DNA of 64,000 nucleotides from positions 661,501 through 725,500 of the forward strand of contig NC_092603.1 of assembly GCF_047663525.1 (NCBI RefSeq), written 5' to 3'. A program made the position numbers and the translations under genes. A model generated the notes under the pieces. The model made no database searches. It had not been told where the DNA came from and saw only the letters and a list, made by a program, of their open reading frames with translations. The DNA comes from Anas platyrhynchos (Eukaryota; Chordata; Aves; Anseriformes; Anatidae). Each line of letters starts with the position of its first letter. The first letter of the stretch is position 1. Of this stretch, positions 1-11,114 are shown piece after piece.

Positions 1-1089
1 TCCCCCCAAGTGACCCTAAAGCCCCCCAAATGACCCCAAATCCCCCCAAGTGACCCCAAATCCCCTCAAATGACCCCAAATCCCCCCAAGTGACCCCAAA
101 TCCCCCCAAGTTACCCCAAATCCCCCAAAATGACCCCAAATCCCCCCAAGTGACCCCAAATCCCCCCCAAGTGACCCTAAAGCCCCCAAATGACCCCAAA
201 GCCCCCCAAGTGACCCCAAATCCCCCCCAAGTGACCCCCAAATCCCCCCCCAAGTGACCCTAAATCCCCCCCCAAGTGACCCTAAAGCCCCCCAAATGAC
301 CCCAAATCCCCCCAAGTGACCCTAAATCCCTTCAAATGACCCCAAATCCCCCACCATGTGACCCCAAATCCCCTCAAATGACCCCAAATCCCCCCCCAAG
401 TGACCCCAAATCCTCCCAAAATGACCCCAAATCCCCCAAGTGACCCTAAATCCCCCCCAAATGACCCTAAATCCCCCCCAAGTGACCCCAAATCCCCCCA
501 AGTGACCCTAAAGCCCCCCCGGGGGGGCCCTAAAGCCCCTAGGGGGTCCCCAAATTCCTCTCGATGCCCCCAAATCCACTTGGGGGGGTCTCCAAAATCC
601 CCATGGGTTCCCCCAAATCACCCCAAATGCCCCCAAATCCTCCTGGAGGGGTCCCTAAATCCCCATTGGTGACCCCAAATCACCCCAAATGCCCCCAAAT
701 CCACTTGGGGGGGTCCCCAAATCCCCCTGGGTGCCCCTAAATCCTTCTGGGTGCCCCCAAATCCCCCTGAGGGGTCCCCAAAATTCCCCCGGGTACCCCC
801 AAATCCCCCCGGTGGGTCCCTAAATCACCCCAAATGCCCCCAAATCCCCCTGGGGGGTCCCCAAAATCTCCCCGGGTGCCCCAAAATCCCCCCAGAGGGG
901 TCCCCAAATCTCCCTGGGTGCCCCCAAACCCCCCCCCAAATGACCCAAAACCCCCCCGGGAGGGTCCCCAAATCCCCCCAAATGGCCCCAAATCCCCCTG
1001 GCTGCCCCCAACCCCCCCCAAATTCCCCCAAATCCCTCCAAGGGGGGGTCCCCAAATCCTCCCTGACCCCCCCCCCCAAATTTTGGCAG
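1..1089 (+). repeat. Minisatellite filling a VARS2 intron (upstream of first visible exon)
   Basis: The stretch is made of roughly 20-bp units of the type CCCCCCAAGTGACCCCAAAT, drifting after about 520 into CCCCAAATCCCCCTGGGGGG variants. I see no exon in it. The first recognisable VARS2 exon starts right after it, so it is read as intron. Confidence 0.85.
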
Positions 1090-4000
1090 GGACTGGTGCC
1101 TCTCGCGGCAGCTCTGGTGGGGCCACCAGGTACCGGCGTACCGGGTGGGGGCTCCCCCCCCCGAAAACGACGAGGACCCCCCCGAAAACGAGGACCCCCC
1201 CGAAAACGGGGACCCCCCCGAAAATGGGGACCCCCCCGAGGGGCTCTGGGTCGTGGGGCGCGACGAGGACGAAGCCCGAGCCGCCGCCGCCCGCGCCTGC
1301 CGCTGCCCCCCCGCCGAAATCCAGCTGCACCGAGGTGAAGCCCCCCCCCCAAAATCACCCCCCCAGCACCCCAAAACCCACCCCAGCACCCCAATTCCCC
1401 CCCCAGCACCCCAAAAGTGCCCCCCAGTATCCCAATTCCCTCCCCACCTCCCCAAAATGACCCCCCCAGCACCCCAAAAGTGCCCCCCAGCACCCCAATT
1501 TCCCCCCACCTCCCCAAAAGTGCCCCCAGTACCCCAAAAGTGCCCCCCAGTACCCAAATTCCCCCCCAACACCCCAAACCCCCCCTCCCAATTCCCCCCC
1601 AGCCCCCCCAATAACACCCCTAACACCCCCAAAACCCCCCCAGCCCCCCAATTTCCCCCCCAGCACCCCAAAAGTGCCCCCCAGTACCCCAATTCCCCCC
1701 CCAGCACCCCAAAAGTGCCCCCCAGCACCCTAATTTTACCCCCCCTCCCCAAAATCAACCCCCAGCACCCCAAAAATACCCCCCAGCACCCCAATTCCCC
1801 CCCCACCTCCCCAAAAGTGCCCCCCAGTACCCCAAAAATGCCCCCCAGCACCCCAATTCCCCCCCCAGCACCCCAAAAATGCCCCCCAGCACCCTAATTT
1901 TACCCCCCCCTCCCCAAAATCAACCCCCAGCACCCCAAAAATACCCCCCAGCACCCCAATTCCCCCCCACCTCCCCAAAAGTGCCCCCCAGTACCCCAAA
2001 AATGCCCCCCAGCACCCCAATTCCCCCCCAGCACCCCAAAAATGCCCCCCAGTACCCAAATCCCCCCCCAGCCCCCCAATTCCCCCCCCAACACCCCAAA
2101 ACCCACCCCCAATCCCCCTCCAGCCCCCCCAAAGTGTCCCCCAGTACCCAAATTCCCCCCCCAGCCCCCCAATTTCCCCCCCACCTCCCCAAAAATGCCC
2201 CCCAGTACCCAAATCCCCTCCCCATCCCCCCAATTTCCCCCCAAAACCCCCCCTTAATCCCCCCCAGCCCCCAAAACCCCCCCAAACCCCCCCCTCCTTG
2301 TTCCCCAACCCCCCCTAACCCCCCCCACCCCTCGAGGACCCCCCCCCAAAATATTTTAACACCCCCCCCCCCCCCCCCGCAGACCCCGACGTTTTGGACA
2401 CTTGGTTCTCCTCCGCCCTCTTCCCCTTCGCCGCTTTGGGCTGGCCCGAGGAGGTGAGCGCCGATTTTGGGGGGGGGGGGGGGGGCGTAGGGGGGTGTCG
2501 CCACCCCCCCCGCGCCCCCAAAATTTGTGACCCCCCCCCCCCCCAGACCCCCGATTTTCGGCGGTTTTACCCCACGAGCCTGCTGGAGACGGGCAGCGAC
2601 CTCCTCTTTTTTTGGGTCGCCCGCATGGTCATGCTGGGCCAGGAGCTCACGGGGCGCCTCCCATTCTCCCAGGTACATTTTTTGGGCCCCCCAAAAAAAT
2701 TTTGGGGTCCCCCCAAATTTTGGGGTCCCCCCAAATTTTTTGGGGTCCCCCCCATGGGTATTTTCCCCCAAAAAAAGGTGCTGCTGCACTCGCTGGTGCG
2801 CGACGCCCAAGGGCGCAAGATGAGCAAGTCGCTGGGGAACGTCATCGACCCCCGGGACGTCATCGCCGGTGCTTCCCTTCAGGTAGGTCCTACAATAACA
2901 AAGGGCTGCCCCGGGAGACCCTACAATAACAATCTTCTCCCTCGGGAGACCCTACAAAAACAATAAGTTTTCGTTTTGGAGAGCCTACAATAAAAAAAAA
3001 TGGTCTTTTTTTGGGAAAAAACGACGATAACAAAGGATTTCGCTCTTTGTTATTGTAGGGTCTCCCAAAAACAAAAGTTGTTTGTTATTGTAGGGTCTCC
3101 CAAAAACAAGAAAATTTGTTTGTTATTGTAGGGTCTCCCAGTTCTTTTCCCTTCTTAAGAGGTCCTACAAAAACAAGCAGTTCTTCCTTTTTGGGAGACC
3201 CTACAATAACAAACAACTCTTTACCGCCTTCGTTTGTTATTGTAGGGTCTCCCAAAAACAAGAAAAAGTTGTTTGTTATTGTAGGGTCTCCCAATTCTTT
3301 TCCCTTCTTAAGAGGTCCTACAATAACAAGAAGTTTTTTGCTTTTTGGGAGACCCTACAATAACAAACAACTCTTTACCGCCTTCGTTTGTTATTGTAGG
3401 GTCTCCCAAAATCGAGAAAAAGTTGTTTGTTATTGTAGGGTCTCCCAGTTCTTTTCCCTTCTTAAGAGATCCTACAAAAACAAGAAGTTCTGGCTTTTTG
3501 GGAGACCCTACAATAACAAAGAGTCCTTTTTTGTTTCTTTTTTGGGAGACCGTACAATAACAAAGAGTTCTTTTTTGTCTCGTTTTGGGAGACCCTACAA
3601 TAACAAACAACTCTTTACCGTCTTTGTTTGTTATTGTAGGGTCTCCCAAAATCGAGAAAAAGTTGTTTGTTATTGTAGGGTCTCCCAGTTCTTTTCCCTC
3701 CTTAAGAGGCCCTACAATAACAAGAAGTTTTTTGCTTTTTGGGAGACCCTACAATAACAAACAACTCTTTACCGCCTTCGTTTGTTATTGTAGGGTCTCC
3801 CAAAATCGAGAAAAAGTTGTTTGTTATTGTAGGGTCTCCCAGTTCTTTTCCCTTCTTAAGAGATCCTACAAAAACAAGAAGTTCTGGCTTTTTGGGAGAC
3901 CCTACAATAACAAAGAGTCCTTTTTTGTTTCTTTTTTGGGAGACCGTACAATAACAAAGAGTTCTTTTTTGTCTCGTTTTGGGAGACCCTACAATAACAA

Positions 4001-7000
4001 ACAACTCTTTACCGTCTTTGTTTGTTATTGTAGGGTCTCCCAAAATCGAGAAAAAGTTGTTTGTTATTGTAGGGTCTCCCAGTTCTTTTCCCTCCTTAAG
4101 AGGCCCTACAATAACAAGAAGTTTTTTGCTTTTTGGGAGACCCTACAATAACAAACAACTCTTTACCGTCTTCGTTTGTTATTGTAGGGTCTCCCAAAAC
4201 CAAGAAAATGTTGTTTGTTATTGTAGGGTCTCCCAATTCTTTCCCTTCTTAAGAGGTCCTACAAAAACAAGCAGTTCTGGCTTTTTGGGAGACCCTACAA
4301 TAACAAACAACTCTTTACCGTCTTCGTTTGTTATTGTAGGGTCTCCCAAAGGCAGAAAAGATTTGTTTGTTATTGTAGGGTCTGCCAGTTCTTTTCCCTT
4401 CTTAAGAGGTCCTACAATAACAAGAAGTTTTTTGCTTTTTGGGAGACCCTACAATAACAAACAACTCTTTACCGCCTTCGTTTGTTATTGTAGGGTCTCC
4501 CAAAAACATGGAAAAGTTGTTTGTTATTGTAGGGTCTCCCAATTCTTTCCCTTCTTAAGAGGTCCTACAATAACAAGCAGTTCTGGCTTTTTGGGAGACC
4601 CTACAATAACAAAAAACTCTTTACCGTCTTCGTTTGTTATTATAGGGTCTCCCAAAAACAAGAAAAAGTTGTTTGTTATTGTAGGGTCTCCCAATTCGTT
4701 TCCCTTCTTAAGAGGTCCTACAATAACAAACAACTTTTTCTTGTTTTTGGGAGACCCTACAATAACAAAGAGTTCTTTCTTGTATTTTTAGGAGACCCTA
4801 TGATAACAAACAGCTCTTTACCGTCTTCGTTTGTTATTGTAGGGTCTCCCAAAGGCAGAAAAGAATCGTTTGTTTTTGTAGGGTCTCCCAAAAACGGCAA
4901 AGCTTTGTTTATTATTGTAGGGCCTCCCAAACAAGGCAAAGCTTCGTTTGTTATTGTAGGGTCTCCTCTCTTGCAGGAGCTGCAGGAGAAGCTCCGGCGC
5001 AGCAACCTCGACCCCCACGAGCTCGCGGTGGCCTCCGAGGGCCAGGTGGGACCCGTGACCCCCCCAAAACCTTTCGGTGACCCCCCAAAACCTTTTGGTG
5101 ACCCCCCAAAAACTTTGTCCCCCCCCCAGAGGCGCCAATTCCCCACGGCATCCCCGAATGCGGCACGGACGCGCTCCGCATGGCTCTGTGCTCCCACAAC
5201 GCCCACGGTGAGGAACCGGGGAATGGGGGGGCACCCCGGGGTGGGGGGGGGGGGACACCCCAAAAACGTGTCCCCCCCTAAAAAATAACCCCCCCCAAGG
5301 TGACGACATCCGCCTGGACGTGGCCACGGTGCTGAGCTACCGCCACTTCTGCAACAAGGTCTGGAACGCCGTCAAATTCGTCCTGGCCGCGCTGGGACCC
5401 GAATTCGTCCCCCAAACCCCCGAGGAGGTAATTAAAAAAAATTGGGGGGGGGGCGCCCTAAAAACCCCCCCAGGGGCCTTCCTCCTCCTCCTCTTCCTCG
5501 TCAGGCGGCGCCGCGGAGGCCGATGGAGCGCTGGGTGCTGAGCCGCTTGGCGCGGGCGGCGGGGGAGTACGGGCGGCGCATGGAGGCGTTGGAGGCGCAC
5601 GGGGCCTTGGCCGCCGCCCACCATTTTTGGCTGCGCTCCTTCTGCGACGTCTACCTGGTGGGTTGGGGTGGCCGGCCGTCCGTCCGTCCGTCCGTCTGTC
5701 CGGCCATCCCGGGGTTGTCCGTCTGTCCTTTTGTGTCTTTGAAGGCGTTGGGTTGACCGGCGCGGCGTTGAGCGCGGCCGTTTGTCCGTCCCGCCCAAAT
5801 TTTTGTAGATCTTTGAAGGTTGAACCCAACCCATCTTGACCTCGTTGACCGTGTCCGTCTGTCCGTCCTTCCCAAATTCTTGTAGATCTTTGAAGGTTGA
5901 ACCCAACCCATCTTGATCTCGTTGACCATGTCCGTCTGTCCGTCCCACCCAAATTCTTGTAGACCTTTGAACGTTGAACCCAACCCATCTTGACCTCGTT
6001 GACCCTGTCCGTCTGTCCGTCCCACCCAACTCCTTGTAGATCTTTGAACCTAATCCATCTTGACCTCGTTGACCATGTCCGTCTGTCCGTCCCACCCAAA
6101 TTCTTGTAGATCTTTGAACATTGAACCCAACCCATTTCCATTTTGTTGACCGTGTCCGTCTGTCCATCCTTCCCAAATTCTTGTAGATCTTTGAACGTTG
6201 GACCCAACCCATTTCCATTTTGTTGACCGTGTCCGTCTGTCCATCCTTCCCAAATTCTTGTAGATCTTTGAACGTTGAACCCAACCCATCTTGACCTCGT
6301 TGACCGTGTCCGTCTGTCCGTCCCACCCAACTCCTTGTAGATCTTTCAATATTGGACCCAACCCATTTCCATTTTGTTGACCATGTCCGTCTGTCCGTCC
6401 CACCCAAATTCTTGTAGATCTTTGAAGGTTGAACCCAACCCATCTTGATCTCCTTGACCATGTCCGTCTGTCTGTCCCACCCAAATTCTTGTAGATCTTT
6501 GAACCCAACCCGTTTCCATTTTGTTGACCGTGTCCGTCTGTCCGTCCTACCCAAATTCTTGTAGATCTTTGAACGTTGAACCCAACCCATCTTGACCTGG
6601 TTGACCATGTCCGTCTGTCCGTCCCACCCAAATTCTTGTAGATCTTTCAATGTTGGACCCAACCCATCTTGACCTCATTGACCCTGTCCGTCTGTCCGTC
6701 CCACCCATCCCGTTACACCTCCCTGACCATCAAACCCGACCCATTTCCACCCGCCTCGCCCTGTCCGTCTGTCCGTCCGGCCCTGCCCATCAGATCCTCC
6801 CCCCATTGACCTCCCCCGTCCGTCTGTCCCACCTGACCCCACCTTTCACGGGGTGCCGGTGTCCATCTGTCCGTCCGCCGGGCTTCCTGGAGCCCTGACG
6901 TCAGCCCGGCCTCGCCTCGATGGGCGCGTCCGTCTGTCCGTCCGTCCTGCCCAACCTGTTGAGTCTCCTCGAGGCCGAATGACCGCGTCCGTCTGTCCGT

Positions 7001-10000
7001 CCAGCCCACTCATCGTTGACTTTTATCCACCTTGGACCACGTCCATCTGTCCGTCCACCAAAACCTCTCATTTCTCCCCAAAACCCCTCCATACCTCCCA
7101 AATTTTGGCCTCCACCCCTCCCTCCGGCCTCCCTTTGATGTCCTTCATCCATCTGTCCGTCTGTCCGTCCTCTCATCGTCGACCTTCATCCCCCCTTGAC
7201 CACATCCATCTGTCCGTCCACCAAAACCTCTCATTTCTCCCCAAAACCCCTCCGTACCTCCCCAATTTCAGCCTCCACCCCTCCCTCCAGCCTCCCTTTG
7301 ATGTCCTCCGTCCATCTGTCCGTCTGTCCGTCCTCTCATCGTTGACCCTTTGACCATGTCCATCTGTCCGTCCACCAAAACCTCTCATTTCTCCCCAAAA
7401 CCCCTCCGTACCTCCCAAATTTTGGCCTCCACCTCCCCCTCCGGCCTCCCTTTGACCTCCGTCCGTCCTTTCGTCCCCCAGGAGGCCGCCAAGCCGGCGT
7501 TGCGCGGGCCGGGGGAGGCCGCCGAGACCCGCCAGACCCTCCTGAGCTGCGCCGAGCTGGGGCTGCGCCTCCTCGCCCCCTTCGCCCCCTTCCTGGCCGA
7601 GGAACTTTGGCAGCGCCTGCCCCGGGCCTCCCCGGCCTCCCCCACCATCTGCTTCGCCCCCTTCCCCGACGCCGCCATGCTGGTGGGTGCCGCGCCGGGT
7701 CCTTTGGGTGCTCCCCGCCCTCCTCCTTTCCTCACCCACCCTAATTAATTTTTTTTGCCCCCTCCCCAGGCCCACTGGTGCTGCCCCGAGGTGGAGGCCG
7801 AGGTGGAGGCCATGCGGGAGGTGGTCAGGGTGGTGAGGGCTCTGCGGGAGACTTTCCGCCTCGGCGCCGCGCGGCCGCACGGTGAGTGCCGCCAGGGCTC
7901 AAGATGGCTGCCGGGGAGGGGGACGGGCGGGGGGTGTTGGGGACGGGATTTGGGGGGAGTGGAGGGCCTCGAGGCCCAAGATGGCCACTGGGAGTGGAGG
8001 TTAGCAAGGCCCAAGATGGCTGACAAGGGTAGAGGTTAACAAGGCCCAAGATGGCTGCCGGGAGCCTCAAGATGGAGGCTGGAGGTCAATGGGAATGGGG
8101 GACGCCGAGGCCCAAGATGGCCGCCAAGAGGGGAGGACATCGAGGCCCAAGATGGCTGATGGAGGCCTCAAGATGGAGGCTGGGGGCTGATGGGAGTGGA
8201 GGACGTCGAGGCCCAAAATGGTTGACAGGGGTGTCAAGGCCCAAGATGGCCGCCAGGAGGGGAGGACGTTGAGGCCCAAGATGGCTGCCAGGCCTCAAGA
8301 TGGAGGCTGGGGGTTGATGGGAGTGGAGGACGCGTCAAGGCCCAAGATGGCCGCCAAGAGGGGAGGACATCGAGGCCCAAGATGGCCAACAAGAGTAGAG
8401 GTTATGGAGGCCCAAGATGGCTGACGGAGGCCTCAAGATGGAGGCTGGAGGTCAATGGGAATGGGGGATGTCGAGGCCCAAAATGGCCGCCAGGAGGGGA
8501 GGTTACGGAGGCCCAAGATGGCCGCCAAGGCCTCAAGATGGCGGCCGGGCCCGTGGGACTACATGTCCCAGCATGCACCGGGGTGTAAGGGGTGGTCACT
8601 GGGGAGGGCCTAAGATGGCGGCGCCCAGTGGAGGCGGCCATATTGGAGGCGGGGCTATCCTGGGGTAGGAAGGTGATTGGTTGGGTGGCCATCTTGGAGG
8701 CGGGGCTATTTCTGAGGGCAGGAAGGTGATTGGTGGGGCGGCCATCTTGGAGGCGGGGCTATCCCAGCATGCTTTGCGCAGTGGCCGTGCGGTGCCCGGA
8801 GGAGATGAGGGCGGCGTTTCGGGAGCTTGGCCCCGCCCTCCAGGCCCTGGCGCAGGCGGGGCCTCTGAGGCTCCTCCCCCAGGGGGCGGAGCCAGAGCTG
8901 GGGCCCGGCTGGGTGGGGGCCCCGGCCGGCCCTGGAACCCACGTCTACCTCTGCCTGCAGGTGGGCCCCGGGGCATTGTGGGATACTGGAGGACCCCGGG
9001 GGATTGTGGGATGGTGGAGGACCCCAGGGGCATTGTGGGATATTGGGAGACCCCAGGGGCATTATGGGATGCTGGAGGACCCCAAGGGCATTATGGGATA
9101 CTGGAGGACCCCAAAGGAATTGTGGGATGCTGGAGGACCCCAGGAGCATTATGGGATACTGGAGGACCCCTGGGGCATTGTGGGATACTGGGGAACCCCA
9201 GGGGATTGTGGGATGGTGGAGGACCCCAGGGGCATTATGGGATGCGGGAGGACTCCAAGGGCATTATGGGATATTGTGGGACCCCGGGGCATTGTGGGAT
9301 GCTGGAGGACCCCGGGGGATTGTGGGATGGTGGAGGACCCCAGGGGCATTATGGGATATTGGGGGACCCCAGGGGCATTGTGGGATTTTGGGGTGACCCT
9401 GGGGGGATTATGGGATGCTGGAGGACCCCAAAGGAATTGTGGGATGTTGGGGGACCCCAGAGGCATTATGGGATGGTGGAGGACCCCAAAGGAATTGTGG
9501 GATACTGGAGGACCCCAAAGGAATTGTGGGATGCTGGAGGACCCCGGGGCATTGTGGGATGCAGGAGGACCCCAGAGGCATTGTGGGATGTTGGGGGACC
9601 CCAGGGGCATTATGGGATGCGGGAGGACCCCAAAGGAATTGTGGGATGCTGGAGGACCCCAGGGGCATTATGGGATGGTGGAGGACCCCAGGGGCATTGT
9701 GGGATTTTGGGGTGACCCCAGGGCATTGTGGGATGCGGGAGGACCCCAAAGGAATTGTGGGATGGTGGAGGACCCCAGGGGCATTATGGGATTTTGGGGT
9801 GACCCTGGGGGCATTATGGGATGCGGGAGGACCCCAAGGGCAGTGTGAATTTTGGGGTGACCCCAGGGATATTATGGGATATTGGGGTCACTTTGGGGTC
9901 ATTATGGGATGTTGGGGTGACCCCAGGGATATTATGGGATGCGGGAGGACCCCAGGGGCACTGTGGAATATTGGGGACCCCAGGGATATTATGGGATATT

Positions 10001-10476
10001 GGGGGACCCTGGGGTCATTATGGGGTGCTGGAGGCCCCCAGGGTCCTTATGGGATTTTGGGGTCCCCCCCTGCCCCCCCAGGGCCTGGTGGAGCCCAGTG
10101 CCGAGCGCTCCCGGCTCAGCGCCCGCAGCCGCAGCCTCCAGCGCCGCCTCCAGGCCCTGACCCCGGAGGGGGGGGGGGACCCCTCCGCCGCCCCCCCCTC
10201 GCAGCAGCGCCAGGTACGGCCCCAATTAGCACTAATTACCGCTAATTAACATCCTTACACCGAAACCAGGGCGTTTCGCTAACGGGAGGGGCTTCCTTCG
10301 CCCCTTTCCTTCCTTGGGGGGGGGGGTCCCTGTGCCCCCCTCGTTAGCAATGCCCTAATTAACGCCCCCCCTTTTGTGCCCCCCCCCAGGTTGCCAGCAT
10401 CCAGGCCGAGCTCGCCCGCCTGGCCCAGGCCCTGCAAGCCCTGGGCCCCCCCGAGGACGCGCCCCCCCTCCAATAA
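1090..10476 (+). CDS. VARS2: VARS2, mitochondrial valyl-tRNA synthetase (3' half, 13 exons)
   Basis: Class Ia synthetase that charges mitochondrial tRNA-Val. Coding exons: 1090-1334, 2383-2453, 2547-2672, 2778-2882, 4977-5045, 5130-5207, 5300-5427, 5505-5657, 7482-7682, 7770-7881, 8782-8960, 10082-10213, 10390-10476; all have AG/GT borders and compatible phases. Visible signatures: [40 protein letters not shown], the KMSKS catalytic loop (codons 2817-2831), [21 protein letters not shown] (anticodon-binding domain) and a C-terminal coiled-coil arm. Residues recalled from human VARS2 ([19 protein letters not shown]) fit it better than cytosolic VARS1. About 561 residues are present; the N-terminal half with the HIGH motif is upstream of the window. 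Oddities: exon 5130-5207 is one base short of an open frame (see findings), and the first exon carries an in-frame 18-bp coding minisatellite (DPPENG type). Confidence 0.93.
1335..2382 (+). repeat. VARS2 intron minisatellite
   Basis: Units such as CCCAGCACCCCAATTCCCCC and AAAAGTGCCCCCCAGTACCC alternate through the whole intron, ending in a C-run before the acceptor at 2382. No other feature is seen. Confidence 0.85.
2883..4976 (+). repeat. Inverted/tandem hairpin array filling a VARS2 intron
   Basis: The intron is almost wholly built from the element GGGAGACCCTACAATAACAA and its reverse complement, separated by short linkers. A clean palindrome runs 3193-3253, with 22-bp arms and a 17-base loop. 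A variant of the element starts at the 5' splice site (GTAGGTCCTACAATAACAAA from 2883), and the last copy reaches to within about 10 bases of the acceptor at 4976. Two near-identical higher-order units of 394 bp lie between about 3336 and 4123. Confidence 0.93.
5658..7481 (+). repeat. VARS2 intron minisatellite (TCCGTCTGTCCGTCC family)
   Basis: From 5700 to about 6690 a unit of roughly 60-65 bp repeats: a CCGTCTGTCCGTCC block, then TTCTTGTAGATCTTTGAA, then an AACCCAACCCATCTTGACC block. From about 7010 to 7470 a longer unit of roughly 170 bp takes over, mixing TCCATCTGTCCGTCC with ACCTCTCATTTCTCCCC. No gene is seen. Confidence 0.85.
7885..8640 (+). repeat. VARS2 intron array of AAGATGGC cores
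   Basis: The unit is about 35 bp and carries GGCCCAAGATGGCCGCC or a close variant. I count about 18 AAGATGG plus two AAAATGG cores. The core resembles the YY1 motif AAGATGGCGGC, most closely at 8534-8545 and 8611-8622. Confidence 0.8.
8530..8780 (+). promoter_or_regulatory. Promoter-like cluster inside a VARS2 intron
   Basis: A ZNF143/STAF-like motif (ACTACATGTCCCAGCATGC) starts at 8558 and a second (TCCCAGCATGCTTTGCGC) spans 8762-8779, overlapping the splice acceptor of exon 8782-8960. Between them are three copies of GGCCAT(C/A)TTGGAGGCGGGG, a reversed YY1-like core plus a GC box, starting near 8637, 8688 and 8740, and two inverted CCAAT boxes (GTGATTGG, near 8673 and 8726). Motif identities come from known consensus sequences; activity is inferred. 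Confidence 0.55.
8961..10081 (+). repeat. VARS2 intron minisatellite
   Basis: Units of about 30 bp of the type GGGGCATTATGGGATGCTGG followed by AGGACCCCA fill the intron, with GATATTATGGGATATTGGGG variants after 9850. The acceptor at 10080-10081 follows directly. Confidence 0.85.
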
Positions 10477-10477
10477 A
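10472..10477 (+). terminator. VARS2: VARS2 poly(A) signal overlapping the stop codon
   Basis: The last codons read CTC CAA TAA, so the stop codon at 10474-10476 lies inside a canonical AATAAA hexamer (10472-10477). Cleavage would therefore fall 10-30 bases downstream, giving a very short 3' UTR. No other AATAAA follows closely. Confidence 0.75.
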
Positions 10478-10499
10478 ACCTCATTAAAAAACCCTTTAA

Positions 10500-10975
10500 C
10501 GAGCCCCCCGCCTCGTTATTCCCATGGGGGGGGGGGGCACTGGGAGGGGGGGGCTCAGCTCAGCCCCCCCCAAATCATTGGGGGGGAGGGGAGGAGCTGG
10601 GGGGGGTCCCAGATATATTGGGGGGGTCTCAGATATTATGGGGGGGGGTCTCAGATGTTTTGGGGGGGTCCTAAACACTGGGGGGGGCTTCTAAACATTT
10701 GGGGGGGCAGGGTTTTTTTTTTGGGGGGGCAGGGGTTTTGAGGGGGGCAGGGGATTTTTGGGGGGCCCTAAAATGTTTGGGGGGGGGCATGGAGTTTGGG
10801 GGGACCCCAGGGATTTGGGGGGGGCTCAGGGGGTTTTGGGGGGTCCCAGGTGGTTTGGGAGGGGGGCCAGATTCTTGGGGGGGTCCCAGGGATTTTGGGG
10901 GGGGGGCCCAGGGGTTTCAGGGGGGTCCCAGGGGTTTTGGGGACGGCCTGGCATCCCAGTGCCACCCCCCCCCGG
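10500..10975 (+). repeat. G-rich intergenic repeat
   Basis: Runs of 6-10 G alternate with short spacers such as TCTCAGATATTATG or TCCCAGGGATTTT, with a 17-30 bp period. No ORF or promoter signal is convincing. Confidence 0.7.
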
Positions 10976-10979
10976 CCCC

Positions 10980-11110
10980 CCCCCCCGCTGTAGGATCTGG
11001 TTCAGCGTCCCCCAGGCGCCGGCGGCCCCAAAATAGCAGCGGGGCCGGGCAGGGGCTGCCGGGAGCTGCTGGCACCGCCCCCCCCCCCCCCAGAACCCCC
11101 TCGGGACCCC
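10980..11110. other. Unassigned unique GC-rich island between repeats
   Basis: About 130 bp of non-repetitive sequence sits between two minisatellites. It has an AG acceptor-like site on the plus strand at 10991-10992 (after a C-run) but I find no matching donor or obvious protein. It could hold a missed first exon or promoter of the 12.4-kb gene, or be the remains of another gene. Confidence 0.35.
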
Positions 11111-11114
11111 AAAA

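Noticed and set aside
3116-4791. Open frames of the type [21 protein letters not shown] in the VARS2 hairpin array
   Set aside because: They appear on both strands from an inverted repeat inside an intron; no start context or independent exon.
2883-4976. CRISPR-like regular spacing of identical elements
   Set aside because: The elements alternate orientation and lie in a vertebrate intron; spacers are themselves repeated, unlike CRISPR spacers.
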